From: Bolinopsis microptera
Taxonomy: Eukaryota > Ctenophora > Tentaculata > Lobata > Bolinopsidae
DNA length: 64,000 nucleotides
Reading direction: 5' to 3'
NCBI RefSeq assembly: GCF_026151205.1
Contig: NC_087073.1
Span: 18,938,837-19,002,836, forward strand
Part shown: in pieces, positions 44,272 to 54,300 of the stretch
Position numbering within the stretch: position 1 is the stretch's first letter
Layout: each line of letters opens with the position of its first letter
Notes under the pieces: model-generated
What the model saw: the letters and a program-made list of their open reading frames with translations, nothing else
What the model was told of the DNA's origin: nothing
The model's database searches: none
Position numbers and translations under genes: made by a program

Positions 44272-45486
44272 ATTGGGCGACATCTGTCCGACAGCAACAT
44301 CTGTCCGAAAGCTGAATTAGGGATTTCGGACAGATGTCGTTGTCGGACAGGAGTCGTGTTTGGCGACATCTGTCCGAAATTTGGATCATATTGTAATTTC
44401 GGTTCACATTCGTATTTCACAAGCTCACATGTAATCTCGTGACGTTCTAAAGCTGATGTGATCGCTTAAGATCTGATCCATCGATACGTGATTGACTAGT
44501 TGAGAACAGGATCGTGCTAGCCGTACCCTAACAAGCTGTCGATCACATCACAGGACATGAGTACATATAGGACAGCAGTATGGAGATCACTTATCGCAAT
44601 CCACAATGGCAACCAATCTTCAGTTTATCCCTGGACGCAAACAAGGCTCGGACAACCCTGTCCTAAATGGCTTCAGATACGTCTTCGACAAGCGAAGAGA
44701 CGACACCTCCTACTGGAAATGTTCGGATTTCCGAAAGGGTTGCAGAGCCCGCATCCGTACCGTGGACAGACAAATGATCACTCCTACTCCTGACCACACT
44801 CACGCTGTCCACCATGCTGAAACGACCGTCCACGTCAGCAAACAGGACTTGAAAAGAAAGGCTTCTGGCGGAGATCAACCAACGAAATACCTCGTATCTG
44901 AAGCAGTCGGTGGATTGGGTTACGAATCTAGAGCAAAGCTTGGCTGCCAGCTATCATCCCTCAACAGAATGGTACAGAGAAGCAGAAAAGCAGCTAACAG
45001 ACACCCTTCTAACCCGAGAGATCTTGGAAACGCTCTCCATTCCTCCAAACTACATCCTCTCCACCGACAACGAACCAATGATGCTCTGGGACTCTGGATG
45101 GGACGAACAGACTCGTCGATCTTTCCTTTGGGGGACTCCTAAGAACGCAGATCATATGGTGGACGCGGAGCATTGGGTAGTCGACGGTACCTTCAAATCC
45201 GCACCTAATCTCTTCCATCAGCTCTTCACAGTGAACTATTGTCCAATTTATCGACATCAAATGAAAATAAACTGTGGTAGTAAACTATGGCTCAGATCAT
45301 ATCTCAAATTGGACATGTTACGTATACAATTTAGCAAGTAACAGTTTAGATCATGTCTCTAATTGGAAATGTGTCGTATTGAAATCAGGTCACAATTTCG
45401 GACAGATGTCGTTTTTTTCTGGTACCCTGATTCGGACAGATGTCGCTGTCGGACAGATGTCGCTGTCGGACAGGAGTCGTGTTACC
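44272..45486 (+). mobile_element. FLYWCH/MULE-type element, 1.2 kb (10-bp TSD)
   Basis: Flanked by ACAAGGGCTG (44,262-44,271 and 45,487-45,496). Both ends carry multiple copies of GACATCTGTCCGACAG in inverse orientation (44,277-44,380 and 45,403-45,477). It carries a partial transposase gene. A 10-bp duplication and FLYWCH-MULE coding agree with the Mutator group. Confidence 0.8.
44606..45240 (+). pseudogene. FLYWCH zinc finger and truncated MULE transposase
   Basis: The first frame (from 44,606) has a FLYWCH finger: FIPGRKQGSDNPVLNGFRY, YWKCSDFRKGCRARI and DHTHAVHH. The next frame (from about 44,910) continues with NAEHW-type context and VVDGTFKSAPNLFHQLFTV, the start of the MULE catalytic domain with its first Asp. 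The other catalytic residues are absent and at least one frame break lies near 44,930. It is a dead internal deletion derivative. Confidence 0.75.
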
Positions 45487-46172
45487 ACAAGGGCTGGTTC
45501 GACAAGAAAAAATTCAAGCAAGCTGTCAAGTTCCGCCGGCAGGCTCTGTTCATGTCAACATCGCATATATTCAGCAAGGCTGACAGGTCGTCTGTCTGCT
45601 GTGTACCCACTAATTCCTTTTGTTCTACCCATCAGAACTAGGGACCCAACTTACTAGATTTTAAAAGTATGCGTATTTGGCAATAATATTCTGTGATGTA
45701 GCATTCAAAGACCTTTATAAATCACAATTAATACATCATAATATCTGAATTGTGATAATATCCCGGTTATTTTGACATTTACGCTTACGTGAGATTGACA
45801 AGCAGCTAAACTCCAATTATTGATTTTTGATTTGAAACTTTTACAAAATAGCAAGTATACAAATGTACAGCAATTCGAACAAACATATAAAATGGGCCGA
45901 AATGTATAAATGCTAAAAAGCGTGGGTCAGTGAAACAAGTACAGAGGACAACTTTCAGAACAAGAGTTTTTTGGCCGCCCAAAGTCTCAATAACATCACC
46001 TCCACCTAGTAATAAAATTATGAAATGTGAAAAGTGTGAAACAATCAAATAATAATGTATGTATATAATATAATTGTCTCTCAAATACAGATAACGTCCG
46101 TTAACTCTTAAAATACCCCTACAAGTACATATTATACTGATCGGTGGTGTCCGAGAAACATGAATTACGTCA

Positions 46173-47081
46173 TCATGGTGTCTTCTTAACCCGGCTACAG
46201 ACCTTCCCGTTACGGATGTAGTGGTCGAGATGAGTCTGTTCAGCCCTCTTCTTCTTCAGGTCAGTTACCACGTTCTTCCTTGCTGCACGCTCTTCACTGG
46301 ATCTATCAGGACAGATCCATACATTTTTGTGTGCATCAGCCATCTTCAGTCTCCCTGTTTTCATCAGAATCTGATGAACTGCTGTTGAGCTTGGGACGGT
46401 GATCTTGACTGGTCGGATAGCCGTACCTGGCCTCTTCCAGCCGACTCTAGTCGCTTCAAAATGAGGTTTCTCCCCGATCTCCTCCAATAGTGCGGTTACC
46501 AGAGCTGGTAGCTGTTCTTCATCCTCTTCTTTCAGACCAAACACTATCAGATTCTTGCTCCTGTCCTCCTCTGCAGCCACACTCTTCATTACATTCTTCA
46601 GAATTTTGCTGTTGCAGACCGCGCCACTTGTGCTGTTCTTTTGTACAGCTGCACTGTAGCTCTTAATTCCTGTCTCCACCGTTGTTTGTACTGTCTCTTC
46701 AACTGACGTCTTAAACAACTGTAGTTGTTCGTCCTTCTGCACTAGCAACTGGTCCTGCAACCTGACCATCTTTTCCTTGTCTGCTAGTGCTTCCGTCTTG
46801 AGGCACTCAACGATTTCCATCATAGCGCTCATCTGACTACTCTGCCGTCGTACGAGGTCTGCTGCTTGCATAACCCAGTTTGCCATATACCTTTTATAGA
46901 TAGACGGAGACATGAGTATTTCCTGGTCCATATTTCCACGAATTTCGAAGTTTTCTAATTTCAGTTCTCTTGCCATCGAAGTGAACCATCTTTCAGCACA
47001 GCCCTCTACATCTTCCTTTTCTTCGTAGTTGAAATCCTTGATTTTCTTCTGAGATCGGGTCAAATTCAGATCATCCTCCAT
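46173..47081 (-). CDS. coiled-coil RNA-binding-like protein, LINE ORF1-type
   Basis: About 302 codons from the ATG at 47,081 (MEDDLNLTRSQKK); the frame is open further upstream to 47,192, but that part is hydrophobic and looks like leader read-through. Residues about 80-150 form a coiled coil (RRQSSQMSAMMEIVECLK, KEKMVRLQDQLL). The C-terminal half has SKNLIVFGLKEEDEE, TRVGWKRPGTAIRPVKIT and a basic end with RNGKVCSR, like the RRM plus C-terminal domain of LINE ORF1 proteins. No partner RT is nearby. It lies antisense to SGSM within the 9.9-kb insertion and may be cargo of that element or an isolated ORF1. Confidence 0.6.
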   Translation of the reverse strand: MEDDLNLTRSQKKIKDFNYEEKEDVEGCAERWFTSMARELKLENFEIRGNMDQEILMSPSIYKRYMANWVMQAADLVRRQSSQMSAMMEIVECLKTEALADKEKMVRLQDQLLVQKDEQLQLFKTSVEETVQTTVETGIKSYSAAVQKNSTSGAVCNSKILKNVMKSVAAEEDRSKNLIVFGLKEEDEEQLPALVTALLEEIGEKPHFEATRVGWKRPGTAIRPVKITVPSSTAVHQILMKTGRLKMADAHKNVWICPDRSSEERAARKNVVTDLKKKRAEQTHLDHYIRNGKVCSRVKKTP

Positions 47082-47589
47082 GGTGTACTTGTATAATAAT
47101 GTACAATTACACACGCAAAGGCTAACTACGCGGTAACAGCAAACTGAACTTATCGCTAAGTTACAAAAGATAAGGGAGCTCGATAATTGCAACGTAAGCT
47201 ACACACACTACACACGATGTGTTAATTAGTAGGTAATCGTAGTATTGTATTTTCATTTGTTCACCAGTTTTGCTGCGTCTTATTTATCTTCTCTGATGTC
47301 ATACAGTGTAATATACAAAGATACAACGGAGAATACCAATGGATTTATAGATCCATTTCTCTGGGATGTTTCGTTATTTCTAGAGTAAAAAAATGTTGGT
47401 AAAAAATACGAAAAAATACGAACGCACCCCTAAAATTTGAAATTCGTATTCGTATTTTTTGTAGTTGGACCCCCCCCCCCCCCCCAATTAATTTTTACGC
47501 TTTAAGAAGTTAAGTTTTATTGACCACAATTTATAATGCCTCGAGTGTAACTACCATTGACCGCCTTGAATAACATCTCATATCGCCAG

Positions 47590-49522
47590 GTTTGTAGACC
47601 ATAAAGTGGACCCCACTTTCTACTGGGACTACTCATGGGTAGTTTATCTGGACGATGTGGCCTATATCCACGCGCACCCCTACGAACGCGAGGGAAGTGT
47701 GGTCCTCATTGGTCACGATGGAGTTCAGCGTCCACCGGTCCTCTTCCCCTCGCAAACAGCTTTGGTCGACTTTCTAACCTGTCTAGAAGGAGGGTTACTG
47801 TCTGAGAGCTTCAGTATGGAACCGCGTGTCAGTATGTACCTCACACCTCAGGGAACCTTTCCTCCGAAGAGCGATAAGAAGAAAACAGCCAAGCAAGCCA
47901 GCTTCTTTGTGTTCCAAATAATCACTTTCATTCCCGAGCAACCGGATGAAACCAGAGATGCTAAGAGGAAACGAGATTCGATAGGGAGTGTTCAGAGTCT
48001 CAATTCGAATCAGGACAAGGGGAGTGTCAAGAAGACCAAAGAGGGAGGTAGCGAGGAGAGTATGTCCATTAACAGCTGTGAAACAGAAGATTTTCATTTA
48101 CCTACACGAATAGGCGAAGTGTGCCAGACCATGCGATATCAGATTCTCTCGAGAAACTTTTACGGCTGGCTAGCGTATTGTCGGCATCTCAGTGAGGTTC
48201 GCAAACACCTCTCCATCATGGTTTACAAAACACGAACTATCTCATATCTTGATCTAGAGGCGGGTGTCACCCCTGAACTTTGGGAATCGCTACACGATTG
48301 TGACGTAGTGAACGACAAGGAACGGGTCATGTACTACACATACTACGGAGGAATCGATCCCTCAGTTCGACCGGAAGTGTGGAAGTATATCCTGGGGCAC
48401 TACAGTTTTGGAGACACCCCGGCGGTTCGGCGCCAGAAGGACGAGGAGGAGAGGGAGGAGTTTCAGAGGCAGGTTTGTGTGTGGGAGAAAGTGGAGCAAT
48501 ACATATTATCTAATGATAAGAGCAAGTTTACTGCGGTGCTAGATGAGACTTTTGATACTACTTCAGTTAAGAGTGTCGTTAAAGAGGAAGTTGACAGTGT
48601 AGTCAGCTTGGAACCGGAGGAGGAAGATGAGGAGCTTAAGAGTGCCCGCAGCGGGTTGACGTCTCCTGCAAGCGACGCGTATCTATCTGCTACCCAAGAT
48701 GAGGACGGGGATGAGATGCCTGAGGAATGTGTCATGAATGGGGTTGATCCCCCGGGAAAAAATGGAGTCGATGTTATTGAGAATGGTGTTATAATCCTTG
48801 AAAACGGTTGCCTACCACCAGATACGGTACTGATAAACGGTGTTGAATATTCTGATGACAAGATCGCTTCTATTGATTTGAACTTTCATAGGATTGACAA
48901 AGACGTACAGAGGTGTGATCGGAACTATTACTACTTCACATCCGCCAAACTGTCCATACTCCGACGAATAATGTGCACCTATGTTTGGGAAAACCTTGAG
49001 GTTGGTTACCGGCAGGGAATGTGCGACATCCTGGCTCCCCTCTTAGTTATTCTAGACGACGAGACTCTTGCTTACTCCTGCTTCAAGAAACTCATGGTCC
49101 GAATGAACATGAACTTTTTACACAGCACGCTGATGGACGACCACTTTGCGAACATGAGGTCACTAATCCAGATACTGGACAGTGAACTGTTCGAGCACAT
49201 GCAGTCCAACAGCGACTACTCCCACTTCTACTTCTCCTACAGGTGGTTCTTGCTGGACTTCAAGCGAGAGTTGGAGTATGATGATGTATTTAGGGTCTGG
49301 GAAGGAATCTGGTCAGCATACCACTGTACTTCCAATCACTTCACTCACTTTATAGCGCTAGCACTGGTCGAACACTACAGGGACATCATACTTGACAACA
49401 ATATGGACTTTACTGATATTATCAAGTTTTTCAACGAAATGGCTGAAAAACATGATGGCAGAAAGATTTTGAATAGTGCGAGGCAGCTTGTACATCGGCT
49501 TCAGATTCTTATCGATAGTTAA
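47590..49522 (+). CDS. SGSM: SGSM1/2-like RUN-TBC protein, third coding exon (TBC domain)
   Basis: Begins after ATCGCCAG and completes the Arg codon left by the previous exon, giving RFVDHKVDPTFYWDYSW. A PH-like Rab-binding region comes first (VVLIGHDGVQRPPV, then YQILSRNFYGWLAYCRHL). The TBC domain follows from YGGIDPSVRPEVWKYILG, is interrupted by an acidic loop of about 160 residues, and resumes with FHRIDKDVQRCDRN (catalytic Arg finger) and GYRQGMCDILAP (Gln finger). It ends with NNMDFTDIIKFFNEMAEKH, as in SGSM1/2. The protein is predicted to activate GTP hydrolysis on RAB proteins at endosomal or Golgi membranes. The exon of more than 1.9 kb is unusually long. Confidence 0.95.
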
Positions 49523-49629
49523 AGCTTTGTTCGCCAGTTCTTGATTAAAATCGATGAGAAAAGTGTATTTTGTTCAAACTTTGTTTATATGTGAACAATT
49601 AACACCCTCATTAGTCAGTAGGTTGAACG

Positions 49630-49635
49630 AATAAA
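49630..49635 (+). promoter_or_regulatory. polyadenylation signal for the SGSM-like gene
   Basis: AATAAA 108 bases after the TBC-exon stop codon. Confidence 0.6.
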
Positions 49636-51450
49636 ACCCATATTTAATATTGTGCTATTTGGCGATGATTTCTGTAAATATTGCCTCCGCCAAATTGAAG
49701 ACTATACCACTTCTTTGTAATTCTAAAACCATTGTAGACTTAGACTTAGATCCATTATTTTTTCCAAAAAGGAACGACACAAAAATGACTGTTTTCCATG
49801 GCTCATATTACAACGCAATGATAACTGATTTTGAAGAGACAAGAGAGTTGCCGTTCCTTTTCGGACTATCATAGGCATTTAAATGAGACTTAAAGTTAAA
49901 TAACCGGAAGATTAAAACTTTATCAAGCCTGAGTATTTCATAGGTATTAAACAGTATTTTGATTTTTAAAAGCTATGGATTACAGCCCTCGAAAAAGGTA
50001 TTTTCAGGCGGATTGGTTGCTTTTTGCTGTACATAGATTTCTAATGAAAGCGTGCAACCAGTATAGTATTTACACACTTGCAAATATTATTATTATTAGT
50101 AAGCAATAAATTAGATGATGTCATTATGAAAATTATTGGCTTTATTATTATTATCAACTTAATAATATGAGTCTGAGAGCAGTCAGTGTTCAAATGAAAT
50201 TTAACTTAATGCCTGGCAAGTCTGTGGATGTAGCGATATTATATTTTCAGATAAAATTAGACAGTTCTATGCAATGGTTATTTTCCCGTTTAAATATTCT
50301 AGCAAGCTAGAGTTTTAATAACTATAAAAGTGGAAATAATATCTACATCCATAGCTTGAAGTTCAGTTAATTTATTTTAACGAAATAACATATTTGATAA
50401 TAAATACACCTCTATTACAAACAGAATGAAGTTGGAAATTTGTATTCCTATTAGTGCTAGATTGAGAGGTGTATGACAGTGAAAAGATAAACTTGGACAT
50501 TTAAATTATTTATGAGTCGTTTCAACTGTTTAATGGGGAACTGTGTTGCAGTTCGGTTTAGAAATTACCCGATTGTTCTCACGCTGGACGTGAAGTTGCT
50601 GGTCGTTTGTGTCGAGACACTTGAGTTGTGATCGTGAGATGCTGATTTGTCCAGATTAATTGGCACTTAGCCAGTAGTAATCACGTGTCACAACACAGCT
50701 TCTTGACCACATTTTTCAGTATGACTATTAAAATTGCCATCTTTGTTTGAGTATATATATATTAATATATATGTATATGTTAAAAATTAGTGCGCTGGCC
50801 GTGTATTTTGTGTCTTTTTTTATTTGTTTATTCTTCAAGTGTAAAATTTTCATTTCTGCTTTAATTCTTGACTTTAATCGATACCGGATCCGCGGATTTC
50901 AATACGATTAGATTTGGATTTTGGATGTTGATTGTATGGATTTGATATTATTGAAAATTAATTGCAAATTGATCTAATTTTAATTCCCATTTATTGTAAT
51001 GTAAAATTGATGGCATAGTGTCATTCGAAGTTAATGAATTTTATGAGAGTATAATTTTGTTAATCATCATCATTTACAATTTAGGTATGTAATGCATAAT
51101 GTGTCTACCAAAATAGAATACCACATATGTGTGCAAATCGATCGAAATGCTCGCCCTATCATATTCCTATTGCTTGTTAAAGTTATACATATTGAAAAAA
51201 TACGGTATCTTTCTATCATCCTTCCGACCAACGGCCGTTTAATCTACCGATTTCTTTGGATCATGTCAGTGTGGACAGTGGAGCTACTTTGATATTAAGG
51301 TTACAACCTAGCTTGCTAGTCTTTTGTCCGCTTCTCTTCCTGAGGAAGTTAAGCTTGGAAAGAGTGCCGCGCACAGTACAGGGATTGGTGAACCAGGCAC
51401 CACGAGCAGCCCAAAGGTAAATATTAATTATATTAAAGACAAAAGAATAA
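49636..51450. other. AT-rich intergenic; no gene recognised
   Basis: No coding or repeat signal that I can support, apart from AT-rich simple sequence near 50,755-50,780. Confidence 0.45.
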
Positions 51451-51458
51451 CTTGGTGC

Positions 51459-51579
51459 TTGACCATTGTTAATGGTCTGACCCGGCGCGCGCTACTTCGT
51501 AGCACTTGCCATCGGGCCATTTCGAGAAGAAAGCGGCGCGCGCTACTTCGAAGAAATTTAGACGAGTAACATCCGTCAA
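51459..51579 (+). mobile_element. repeat B MITE, copy 1 (8-bp TSD)
   Basis: 121 bp, from TTGACCATTGTTAATGG to GTAACATCCGTCAA, with duplicated GGCGCGCGCTACTTCG inside. Flanked by CTTGGTGC (51,451-51,458 and 51,580-51,587). Confidence 0.82.
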
Positions 51580-51698
51580 CTTGGTGCTTGGATAATGGAT
51601 ACTTACCTCACGTACTGTTTTGTGTCATGTTTAACTCGTTAAAGATAACGGACGAGACTTTTCCCCTTACCACTTACCAATAGACTCTTGCTAGTCTA

Positions 51699-51861
51699 TT
51701 GACGGATGTTACTTGTTACTCGTCTAAATTTCTTCAAAGTATCAAGTAGGGCGCGCCGCTGAGGCAAGTGCTGTACGCGCGCCGGGCTAATGATAAAATG
51801 TTGGTTGACGATGTCAACCCATCGAGATCGTTGCTCTGCGAATAGGAGCAGAGCAACGATC
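51699..51861 (-). repeat. degraded repeat B copy and a 14-bp hairpin
   Basis: 51,699-51,815 is a diverged inverse copy of repeat B (TTGACGGATGTTAC start). It is followed by a perfect inverted repeat GATCGTTGCTCTGC (51,826-51,839 and 51,848-51,861), whose arms recur in part near 54,170 and 54,190. Confidence 0.6.
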
Positions 51862-52457
51862 GACGATGCAAAGCAAGAATGCTAGTTCGCGTCGAAGCGG
51901 CGAAGTCCTCCGAGATAAAATGTAAAAGGCTCTTTTCCTTACAATTTTGTTCAGGAAGGTGACAAGGGAAAATACTTCAATTTGAATAAACCGTTAAGAA
52001 TTGTAATTACAATATCTCAGTGTTCCTCAATATACTATGTCAATAATTCCAATATCCTAGTTCTTTAACTGTAAACTTTAACCGCAACTTCAGTTGTACT
52101 CAAACCAAAAAGGGTAACCTCCCTTCGATAGCTCCACCCTAATTATACCAGAAAGTATAAACAATCTCCCATTCTTCCGAGCAATCTATAAACAATTTCC
52201 TAAATTATGCTTCTAGTAATCAAAACAGAGGTGTTAAATTGAACTCTCTGATAACCAAAACAGAGATGTCAAAATAAACTTTTTGCTCCTCCAAAACTCT
52301 CTGTGCTAAATAATTCCTAAACTATCCTCCCATAGCCAAAACAGAGGTGTTAAACTGAACTCTCTGTTTCCCCAAAGCTCTCTGCTCTTAACAATATCTT
52401 TAATTATCCTCCTTGTAACTAAAACAGAGGTGTTAAACTAAACTCTCTGCACCACCC
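51862..52457. other. non-coding, degenerate tandem repeat
   Basis: No gene. About 52,200-52,450 has four imperfect units of roughly 70 bp containing AAAACAGAGGTGTTAAA and CTCTCTG. Confidence 0.5.
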
Positions 52458-52465
52458 TGCTGTAC

Positions 52466-52560
52466 TTGTCATACGTTGTATGACCCGCGCACGAAGTGCG
52501 CGGCTCCCCCTGTATCGTCGAAGACAGTGAAGCGACAGTGGGGGTCACCACGTGATACAA
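52466..52560 (-). mobile_element. repeat A MITE, copy 4 (8-bp TSD)
   Basis: 95 bp, TTGTCATACGTTGTATGACC to CACGTGATACAA, flanked by TGCTGTAC (52,458-52,465 and 52,561-52,568). Confidence 0.9.
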
Positions 52561-52714
52561 TGCTGTACCAAATGTCGTACATTAATATAGGCCCTAAAAT
52601 ACTGAACTAATAGTAATACTGACATGCATATAAACTTAAGATATAAAACCCAACGTCAATCAATATTAGAATCTAAACCGTCTATCGAATTCATTGCAAT
52701 TAGGGCTCCTCTTC

Positions 52715-52835
52715 TTGACCATTGTTAATGATCTGGCCCGGCGCGCGCTACTTCGTAGCACTTGCCATCGGGCCATTTCGAGAAGAAAGCGGCGCGCGCT
52801 ACTTCGAAGAAATTTAGACGAGTAACATCCGTCAA
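52715..52835 (+). mobile_element. repeat B MITE, copy 2 (9-bp TSD)
   Basis: 121 bp, nearly identical to 51,459-51,579, flanked by CTCCTCTTC (52,706-52,714 and 52,836-52,844). Confidence 0.85.
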
Positions 52836-52861
52836 CTCCTCTTCTCGCGATCTCCTCTGTG

Positions 52862-52976
52862 TTGCTCTAACCAGAGCCCTCTCGCTTGCAGTAGCGCGCG
52901 ACCGCCGTAGGCGGCAAAAGATCTACTTGTGAAACAAGCGCGTCACGCAGTACGCGTAGACACATGGCTATGTGAA
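52862..52976 (-). mobile_element. repeat C MITE, copy 2 (9-bp TSD)
   Basis: 115 bp in reverse orientation (TTGCTCTAACCAGAGCC to CATGGCTATGTGAA), flanked by TCCTCTGTG (52,853-52,861 and 52,977-52,985). Confidence 0.85.
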
Positions 52977-52988
52977 TCCTCTGTGCAT

Positions 52989-53109
52989 TTGACCATTGTT
53001 AATGATCTGGCCCAGCGCGCGCTACTTCGTAGCACTTGCCATCGGGCCATTTCGAGAAGAAAGCGGCGCGCGCTACTTCGAAGAAATTTAGACGAGTAAC
53101 ATCCGTCAA
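52989..53109 (+). mobile_element. repeat B MITE, copy 3
   Basis: 121 bp, nearly identical to copies 1 and 2. No matching flanks are seen, so it may have been duplicated or rearranged with neighbouring sequence. Confidence 0.8.
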
Positions 53110-53322
53110 CCAAAATAGTTGACATACGTTGCATGCCACTTTTCGCGCGCGAAGCGCGCGCCGCCGAAACATGTATCAACAAAATAGTTATTTTGGCAGA
53201 TGCCAAAATGACCCTACAACACTAATCCATTAACAATGGACAAGCTAGTCTATTACTCGCTCCTCTCATGAAGAAGCTTGAAAAGAGCATCGCGCACAGG
53301 GATTGGCAAACCAGGTATTGTC

Positions 53323-53426
53323 TTGTATCACGTTGCGACCCCCACGGTTGTTTCACTATATATCGTCCTGACGATACAGGGGGAGCCGCGCACTTCGTGC
53401 GCGGCGGGTCATACAACGTATGACAA
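53323..53426 (+). mobile_element. repeat A MITE, copy 5 (8-bp TSD)
   Basis: 104 bp, TTGTATCACGTTGCGACCC to CGTATGACAA, flanked by GTATTGTC (53,315-53,322) and GTATTGTT (53,427-53,434), seven of eight bases alike. Confidence 0.88.
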
Positions 53427-53460
53427 GTATTGTTCATTGTTAATGGACTAACTCAGCGCG

Positions 53461-53537
53461 TTCACATAGCCATGTGTATACGCGTACTGCCTTCGGCGGT
53501 CGCGCTACTGCAAGTGAGAGGGCTCTGGTTAGAGCAA
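53461..53537 (+). mobile_element. repeat C MITE, copy 3 (9-bp TSD)
   Basis: 77 bp, flanked by CTCAGCGCG (53,452-53,460 and 53,538-53,546). The internal part is shorter than in the other copies. Confidence 0.85.
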
Positions 53538-53595
53538 CTCAGCGCGCACTACTTGATCGAAGAAATTTAGACGAGTAACATCCGTCAACCTAGGC

Positions 53596-53782
53596 AAGAA
53601 CTTAGGGAAACGACCGTGACCCCCACGGTCGTTTCACTAAGTTCTTACGATATACAGGAGGAGCCGCGCACTCGACGCGGTGGGTCATTTGTAGGTTTTT
53701 AATACTACCAGGACACAAATATTTTACGAGTATCACCCGTTATATTATATTAACAGTTAATGGGTCATACAACGTACGACAA
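53596..53782. repeat. degraded repeat A and E fragments
   Basis: 53,596-53,646 is an inverted repeat (AAGAACTTAG... / ...CTAAGTTCTT) built from repeat A sequence. It is followed by a broken repeat A core, a repeat E fragment (53,690-53,750) and a repeat A right end (53,761-53,782). Confidence 0.6.
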
Positions 53783-54210
53783 AAAACTGGAGCCTGACAA
53801 ACCATTTTAGGGCTTACGAAATTGAAATTATGTCCACCCGCGGTATTTTGTCGAGCTTTTACTTGCTTCATGCTTGACGCGGACGGATGTTACTCGCCTA
53901 AATTTCTTCGCTAAACCAGTTAACGTGTGATATAGCTCTTAAAATATGTATTATTGGCGCGCGTTTTGGTAGCATAAATGTGCCCCTAGAGGTTACTAGC
54001 TCTCCGAAAGTAAAAGGGATAGAGAAGCTAATTTCGTTCCGCTTTTTGTCAAAATGTTCATGTTCATTTCGTAAATTTAAATTTAGCTCTCCAGTTGGAG
54101 GACTTCACCGCTTCGACGTGTCGCGCAAACTATTATTTTTAAGCTTCGCATTAAAGTACTGACAAGATCGTTGTTCGATTCTGTTAATTCGCAGAGCAAC
54201 GATCTGGAAG

Positions 54211-54300
54211 TTCACATAGCCATGTGTATACGCGTACTGCGTGACGCGCTTGTTTCGGCGGTCGCGCGCTACTGCAAGCGAGAGGGCTCTGGTTAGAGAA
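54211..54300 (+). mobile_element. repeat C MITE, copy 4
   Basis: 90 bp, TTCACATAGCCATGTG to GGTTAGAGAA. No flanking duplication is seen. Confidence 0.75.

Larger units (their letters stand above)
43565..45641 (+). pseudogene. unknown, probably transposase-like ORF split by a MULE-type element
   Basis: Two parts, 43,565-44,271 and 45,497-45,641, join in frame through the codons GDKG-WFDKKKF when the insertion 44,272-45,486 and one 10-bp duplication are removed, giving about 285 codons. I do not recognise the family. Visible features: SDSCEQLFAFLR and KGRQTNLSSASVVHG, a fold that looks like the C-terminal part of a transposase; a basic stretch near KKLRKALREG; two acidic runs (VDDDDREK, NDDDDEMEM). 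The N-terminus is lacking: upstream lies the pyrimidine array. It may be the remnant of the transposase of the G-run element. Confidence 0.5.
37570..47484. mobile_element. 9.9-kb G-run TIR element in the SGSM intron (6-bp TSD)
   Basis: The ends are G-run + TCCAACTACAAAAAATACGA on the left and the reverse complement followed by a C run on the right. It is flanked by AATTAA at 37,564-37,569 and 47,485-47,490. Just inside each end lies the same block of about 49 bp in direct orientation. The cargo is a smaller relative (38,181-40,083), two pyrimidine-rich repeat blocks, a broken ORF at 43,565-45,641 and an antisense ORF at 46,173-47,081. Without it the host intron would be about 135 bp. I cannot assign the superfamily; 6-bp duplications are reported for few groups. 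Confidence 0.8.

Noticed and set aside
53222-53437. 71-codon minus-strand frame
   Set aside because: It spans repeat A copy 5 and its flanks; it is a product of the MITE sequence.
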